Shown piece by piece: positions 59,930-64,000 of a DNA stretch of 64,000 nt. The stretch lies in contig CP091731.1 in the NCBI GenBank assembly GCA_022009935.1, positions 1,240,001 to 1,304,000 of the forward strand. The letters run 5' to 3'. Position 1 is the first letter of the stretch. The number at the start of each line of letters is the position of its first letter. Below the pieces are notes generated by a model. It saw only the letters and a list, made by a program, of their open reading frames with translations. It was not told where the DNA came from and did not search any database. This DNA is from Candidatus Melainabacteria bacterium. GTDB taxonomy: Bacteria > Cyanobacteriota > Vampirovibrionia > Gastranaerophilales > Gastranaerophilaceae. The position numbers were made by a program, and so were the translations under genes.

Positions 59930-60616
59930 TTAATATTCAGTTAAATCACGTCTTTGCAAATATTCACGTATATGGTTTAAAGAAAATTGAACAATTCTTG
60001 TAATTCTTGAAGATGACAATCCCATGGACTTTGCTATTTCTTTAACTTGCATACTACGGTAGAAGCGATATTCAACAACGGTTCTTTCTTTTTGAGGCAA
60101 TATTGAAATAGCTTCACGAATAAGCCTTGATAACTCAGATAATTCCGCCAATTCATCAGGCATTGCACCTTTATCTTTTACAAAATCAAAAGGCGAGTCA
60201 TTATCAGAAGAAGCTGCTGCAATACTATCTATTGACAAAATAGTTTCATAAACAGCTTCACGCACCTTACCGGGTGATACATTTATACCATCACTGTTTA
60301 AATTATCATTATTGTTATCACTTACATCCTCATCCGAACTATCAATGTCACCATCTTTTTTTGTGTGTTTTAAAGAATACCATTTGTAACGATTACGCAA
60401 TTCGTTCCGAATAGCCCATCTTACAGCTGTTGCAATATAGGCGTTGTTATATTTTTCCATTTGTTCTTCGGTTTTATCTTTAAACAAAGTTTGAAGTGCA
60501 ATAATTCCAATACTCATAAGTTCTTCGCAATCTACCATATGGTTTGGTATCCGACGATACTCAACACGAGCAACTTTTTCAACAATATCAATATAATTTT
60601 TGGAATCAAATTGCAT
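59930..60616 (-). CDS. FliA/WhiG-like RNA polymerase sigma factor
   Basis: A 228-residue sigma-70-family factor without region 1. Region 2 is in YIATAVRWAIRNELRNRYKW, and region 4 in ALSELSRLIREAISILPQKERTVVEYRFYRSMQVKEIAKSMGLSSSRITRIV. An acidic Asp/Asn-rich insert lies between them (DIDSSDEDVSDNNNDNLNSD). It follows flhB by 14 bases in the same operon, which supports a role in flagellar gene control. The 52708 promoter fits such a factor. Confidence 0.86.
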   Translation of the reverse strand: MQFDSKNYIDIVEKVARVEYRRIPNHMVDCEELMSIGIIALQTLFKDKTEEQMEKYNNAYIATAVRWAIRNELRNRYKWYSLKHTKKDGDIDSSDEDVSDNNNDNLNSDGINVSPGKVREAVYETILSIDSIAAASSDNDSPFDFVKDKGAMPDELAELSELSRLIREAISILPQKERTVVEYRFYRSMQVKEIAKSMGLSSSRITRIVQFSLNHIREYLQRRDLTEY

Positions 60617-60630
60617 ATTTATCTATAAAC

Positions 60631-61741
60631 TCAATTTTTATTAATTTCTTTATCAATCTTCTTATTTATAATATTACCTAAATTTTTATCTTTATGCAAG
60701 TTATAAACAAATAAAAGTATTTCAGCGACAGCTTTATACAATTCAGGTGGTATAACCTGATTAATTTCGACCATACGAAACAATGCGCGTGCCACAGGAG
60801 GGTTTTCGACAATTGGGACATTGTATTCATTTGCAATCTCAATTATTCTTTTTGCTATAAGCTCACTTCCCTTTGCCATAAGCATAGGGGAAGGCATTTT
60901 ATCAGGGTCATATTTTAAAGCACAAGCAATATGGGTGGGGTTTGTGACAACAAAATCACAATCTTTGACTGAATCCATTGCCCCTTGTTGCAACATTTGT
61001 TGACGACGTTGGCGTAAAGCACTTTTTACATGCGGGTCACCTTCTGAGTTTTTATATTCATCTTTTACCTCTTTAAACGACATCTTTTGGTCTTTTAAAA
61101 ATTTCCATTTGGTTACCCCATAATCTGCAGCTGCAATTATGAAAAAAGCTACCATAGCTTTTGTGATAAAGTCCATCATCAAGCTTCCCCACTCTATCAT
61201 AACTGCAAAATTATTATCAATAGAGGCAAGTGATAATATCGCAGGCAGATGAGATTTATAAACAACAAAGCCGATTAAACCAAGCAAAGTTACTTTTAAA
61301 ATATTTTTAAAAAGTTCAAAAAGTGTTTTTATTGACATTATATTTTTAAAATATTTTGTTGGGTTTAATTTATCTAATTTGGGAGACAAAGGTGCCATTG
61401 TCACCAGCGGCCCAACTTGTATTAAATCGCCCAATATTGCCAAACACCAAGCCATAAATAAAATAGGATATATAATTAAAACCGTCGGCAAAACAGTTAT
61501 AAAAAATAAATAAGGCAAACCAATTGTATCAAGGTGTTGATTAGGTATTTGCTCATAAACGAGCACAAAAAGCTTTGTTACTTCACCCCCAAATGAAAGG
61601 TGAGAGTTTAGAAATGGCTGTGCACATCACAAGCAAAAATAATGCTGTTGAAAAATCTTTTGATTTTACAACCTGTCCTTACTCACGAGCCTTCCTTAAT
61701 TTTTGTTCACTCGCTTCAAACTGTTTATCTTCATCACCCAT
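60631..61741 (-). CDS. flhB: flagellar export apparatus protein FlhB, one frameshift and one in-frame stop
   Basis: FlhB is the substrate-specificity switch of the flagellar type III system. The C-terminal cytoplasmic domain has the autocleavage site VVTNPTHIACALKYDPDKMPSPMLMAKG, and the end has VAEILLFVYNL. The N-terminal start reads MGDEDKQFEASEQKLRKARE followed by a TAA where Lys is expected (before GQVVKSKDF), and an extra G near 61590 shifts the frame. Four membrane helices follow. Corrected length is about 370 residues. It may be functional if these are sequence errors. Confidence 0.9.
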
Positions 61742-61832
61742 ACTTTAATTATAACATTAACCAAAAACTACATCCAATAAAGAGTCATTTTGGAAATTAG
61801 AAGTATTTAAATTTTTATTATTACTTATATTT

Positions 61833-62357
61833 TTAGTATTTTATCATTGAAATAACATCAATATCTTTTGGAAGTTTTTCGCGCCCTTTTAAATCGCTTA
61901 ATTCAATAACAAAAGCACAGCCAACAATATTTGCTCCAGTTTTTTTAATTAGTTTGCAACAAGCATTAACAGTTCCGCCTGTAGCGAGCAAATCATCAAT
62001 AACAAGGACATTTTTACCTTTTTCAATAGCATCTTCATGAATTTCTATTTTATCGGTTCCATACTCAAGAGAATATTCTTCAGATATTGTTTTGGCTGGT
62101 AATTTACCGGGCTTTCTCACAAGTATAAACCCTGCATTCAAGTTGTATGCAAGTGCCGAACCAAAAAAATAAACCCACGAGACTCTACAGCTGCAACATA
62201 ATCTATATCTTTGTCTTTAAATTTTTCTGTTAAAAAATCAACTATACGTCTTAATGCTTCTTTATCTTTGACAGCTGTTGTTATATCACGAAATATTATT
62301 CCTTTTTTCGGAAAATCTACTATATCACGTATTGTTTTTTTTTACATATTCAGGCAC
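61833..62357 (-). CDS. apt: adenine phosphoribosyltransferase, frameshifted
   Basis: Apt recycles adenine to AMP with PRPP. TIRDIVDFPKKGIIFRDITT and VAAVESRGF, then FILVRKPGKLP and the PRPP-binding VLVIDDLLATGGT are seen, ending DIDVISMIKY. Indels near 62350, 62315 and 62165. About 173 residues, normal for Apt. The start is uncertain; GTG 62357 after GAGG was taken. Confidence 0.93.
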
Positions 62358-62429
62358 TTTTTTATCTCAACCTCGTTTAAAAATATTCACAATTTCTATT
62401 TTACAACAAACAAAATACATTATCTTAAT

Positions 62430-63911
62430 TTATTTGTGCAAATCTTTTTTGTTCAACATATAGTAAGTAAAATAATACACAAAAAGCAAAATAAGCATGC
62501 TTATTGTAAAATGTGCATTCAATTTAGATAAGACAAAATAGGCAATAAATAGAGGGATTGAAGATAATATAAACATTGCAAACTCAACTTTTGGGAATTT
62601 CCATTTCAATTTGTCAACTACAACAAATAAACTTAAGAAGAAATAACAAACATTAACAGTTAATGCTGTATATCCAACGGCTATAATTCCAAATTTTGGA
62701 ATAAGCAAAATATTTAAAACAATACCAAAGCCACCTGCTGCCAATTTAAGAATTGTATCAATATAAGTTTTGTTTACAAGATGATATTGAATAGTTGTAA
62801 ATTCTGCAAGCAACATAAACATGACGGATAAGGACATAGCAGGAATTATGATATAAGCTTGTGAAAATTTACTGTTTGCAAGCAAATGAACAAAATCCAA
62901 AGGATATAAAGAAAATACAATAACAAAAGGCATTGTCATTGCGATTAGATGACCTGAAATTATTGATATAGTCCTTACAACATCCTGTTTTTTTTCATAC
63001 ATTTGAATAATACGTGGCATTGCAGCCATGATAAATATTGAAAATAACGACAAGATTATTGAATATGTAAGGTTATATGAAACACCCACAATACCGTTTG
63101 CAAAGGAACCTTTGTAATGCTGAAGAATAAATTTGTTGCTTTGAGTCATAATCCACAAGCTTAATTGCCCGACTGCAAGAGGCATACCATATTGACACAG
63201 TTTAAACCATGTTTTTTTTTTAAACCTTTAAAACTTATTGTTTTAAGAATATTTGTTTGATGTATTAACATTAAATCGATAAATGTTATAACAACTGTCA
63301 TTGCAAAAATTATACCCTCAGGAGCCAATGCAAAATACTTTATAAATAATACTGCAAAAATCATTGTGAAAATTTGGTTTAAAATCATTGAGGAGCTATA
63401 TGACCCCGGTTTTATTTGAGCTCGCAAGACTTGAAGAAGCAATGCTCTAACGGCAACAAGGGATGATAAGTATTGTTATTATAAGCAAAAATCTTGGTGG
63501 AATATGGAAAAAATCGCATATTTTATGCCTGAATATATAACTACAACTAAACATCATTAGAAGATTAACGCTTAATAAAGTTACTAGAGTTCCAAAATAT
63601 TGAGCCACATTGTGTTTTTATTTGCTGTTCTTCAAAAAAACGTAAAGCTGATAGACCTATCCAATCTGAAAATATGATACAAATAAAACTTAAAGTCGCT
63701 ATTGATATTGAATATAGCCCATAATCACTTGGAGAAAGAAACATTGTGTATATTGGTACTGTTATTATGTTCAATATAAGAGCCACAAGTTTATAAGGCG
63801 AATATTTAAACATATCTTTGAATATAGGTTTTATAAACTCATTTTCAAAACTTAATTCACCAGATTTTTCTTCACTTGCTTTAATGTCATCGATTTTTTT
63901 ACTACTTCCAC
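62430..63911 (-). CDS. oligosaccharide flippase (Wzx/MATE-like), frameshifted
   Basis: The product is a membrane protein of about 490 residues with some twelve helices. It shows FKYSPYKLVALILNIITVPIYTMFLSPSDYGLYSI at the N-terminus, the usual start of polysaccharide flippases. Later it has LSLWIMTQSNKFILQHYKGSFANGIVGVSYNLTYSI, then AGGFGIVLNILLIPKFGIIAVGYTALTVNVCYF. Indels near 63875, 63570, 63490 and 63180. It exports lipid-linked oligosaccharides. GTG 63911 after AAGGG is the likely start. The 36-39 kb cluster and rfaE2 are consistent with surface polysaccharide synthesis. Confidence 0.88.
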
Positions 63912-64000
63912 TTTATTGTGCACCCTTTATTATCCCTAATAGTTAATTTTAACACCGATAAATTTTATAGACAAGATATTTTTAAAATTTAAAAAAATTA
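63912..64000. other. AT-rich upstream sequence at window end
   Basis: No gene is visible; it probably holds the promoter of the flippase gene. Confidence 0.4.

Noticed and set aside
61660..61690. Possible recoding of TAA in flhB
   Set aside because: No sign of an alternative code: other genes end normally on TAA, TAG and TGA, and release factor 1 is present. An error or mut substitution is simpler.

Overview
The window looks like a piece of chromosome from a low-GC, non-photosynthetic relative of the Cyanobacteria (Melainabacteria/Vampirovibrionia, perhaps Gastranaerophilales). The evidence is the ATP synthase cluster atpB-E-F'-F-H-A-G, which has two different b-type subunits and no atpD/atpC, as in cyanobacteria and plastids. 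Other support is a minCDE operon, dnaN beside a probable origin with no dnaA next to it, and no photosynthesis genes. A [FeFe]-hydrogenase maturase (hydG) points to an anaerobic fermenter, and flagellin, flhB and a FliA-like sigma factor point to motility. This lineage call is inference. Most genes carry one or more single-base indels, usually in homopolymers, so genes are described across frameshifts; I read these mainly as sequence errors.

Layout. 1-1.95 kb: end of an integrated element (RuvC-like resolvase remnant, serine recombinase) abutting tRNA-Ala. 2.0-9.6 kb: tandem and GC-rich interspersed repeats around two small membrane proteins, pnp, a zinc-ribbon gene and a secreted Gly-rich protein. 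9.6-17.3 kb: ispG, mscS, a 1000-residue coiled-coil protein, a HEAT-like protein, prfA. 17.3-19.4 kb: dnaN, probable oriC, tRNA-Lys. 19.5-21.3 kb: tmRNA with a dinD-carrying islet in its 3' end. 21.3-24.1 kb: minE-minD-minC and a double AbrB-like protein. 24.2-35.4 kb: nrnA, yihY, rfaE2, a regulator, an acyltransferase, rsfS, a YjbQ-like protein, a repeat protein, an AI-2E-type permease, a radical SAM enzyme, hydG, tspO. 35.4-35.9 kb: a candidate type I toxin-antitoxin locus. 36-39.6 kb: a surface-polymer cluster. 39.7-46.9 kb: the ATP synthase cluster, interrupted by two large tandem arrays. 47-64 kb: phosphate uptake, a lipoprotein, secreted repeat proteins, rpsO, flagellin, an oxidoreductase, a triple-GntR regulator, a DnaJ homologue, sigma/flhB, apt and a flippase.

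The most unusual content is non-coding. There is a family of intergenic tandem arrays whose units copy the 3' ends of neighbouring genes and share an AAGTCCAA word that can fold back on TTGAC(x)CTT. There is an origin with ten TTTTCTACA-type boxes beside DnaA-trio-like triplets, and convergent promoters around a very short hydrophobic ORF at 35.5-35.8 kb.
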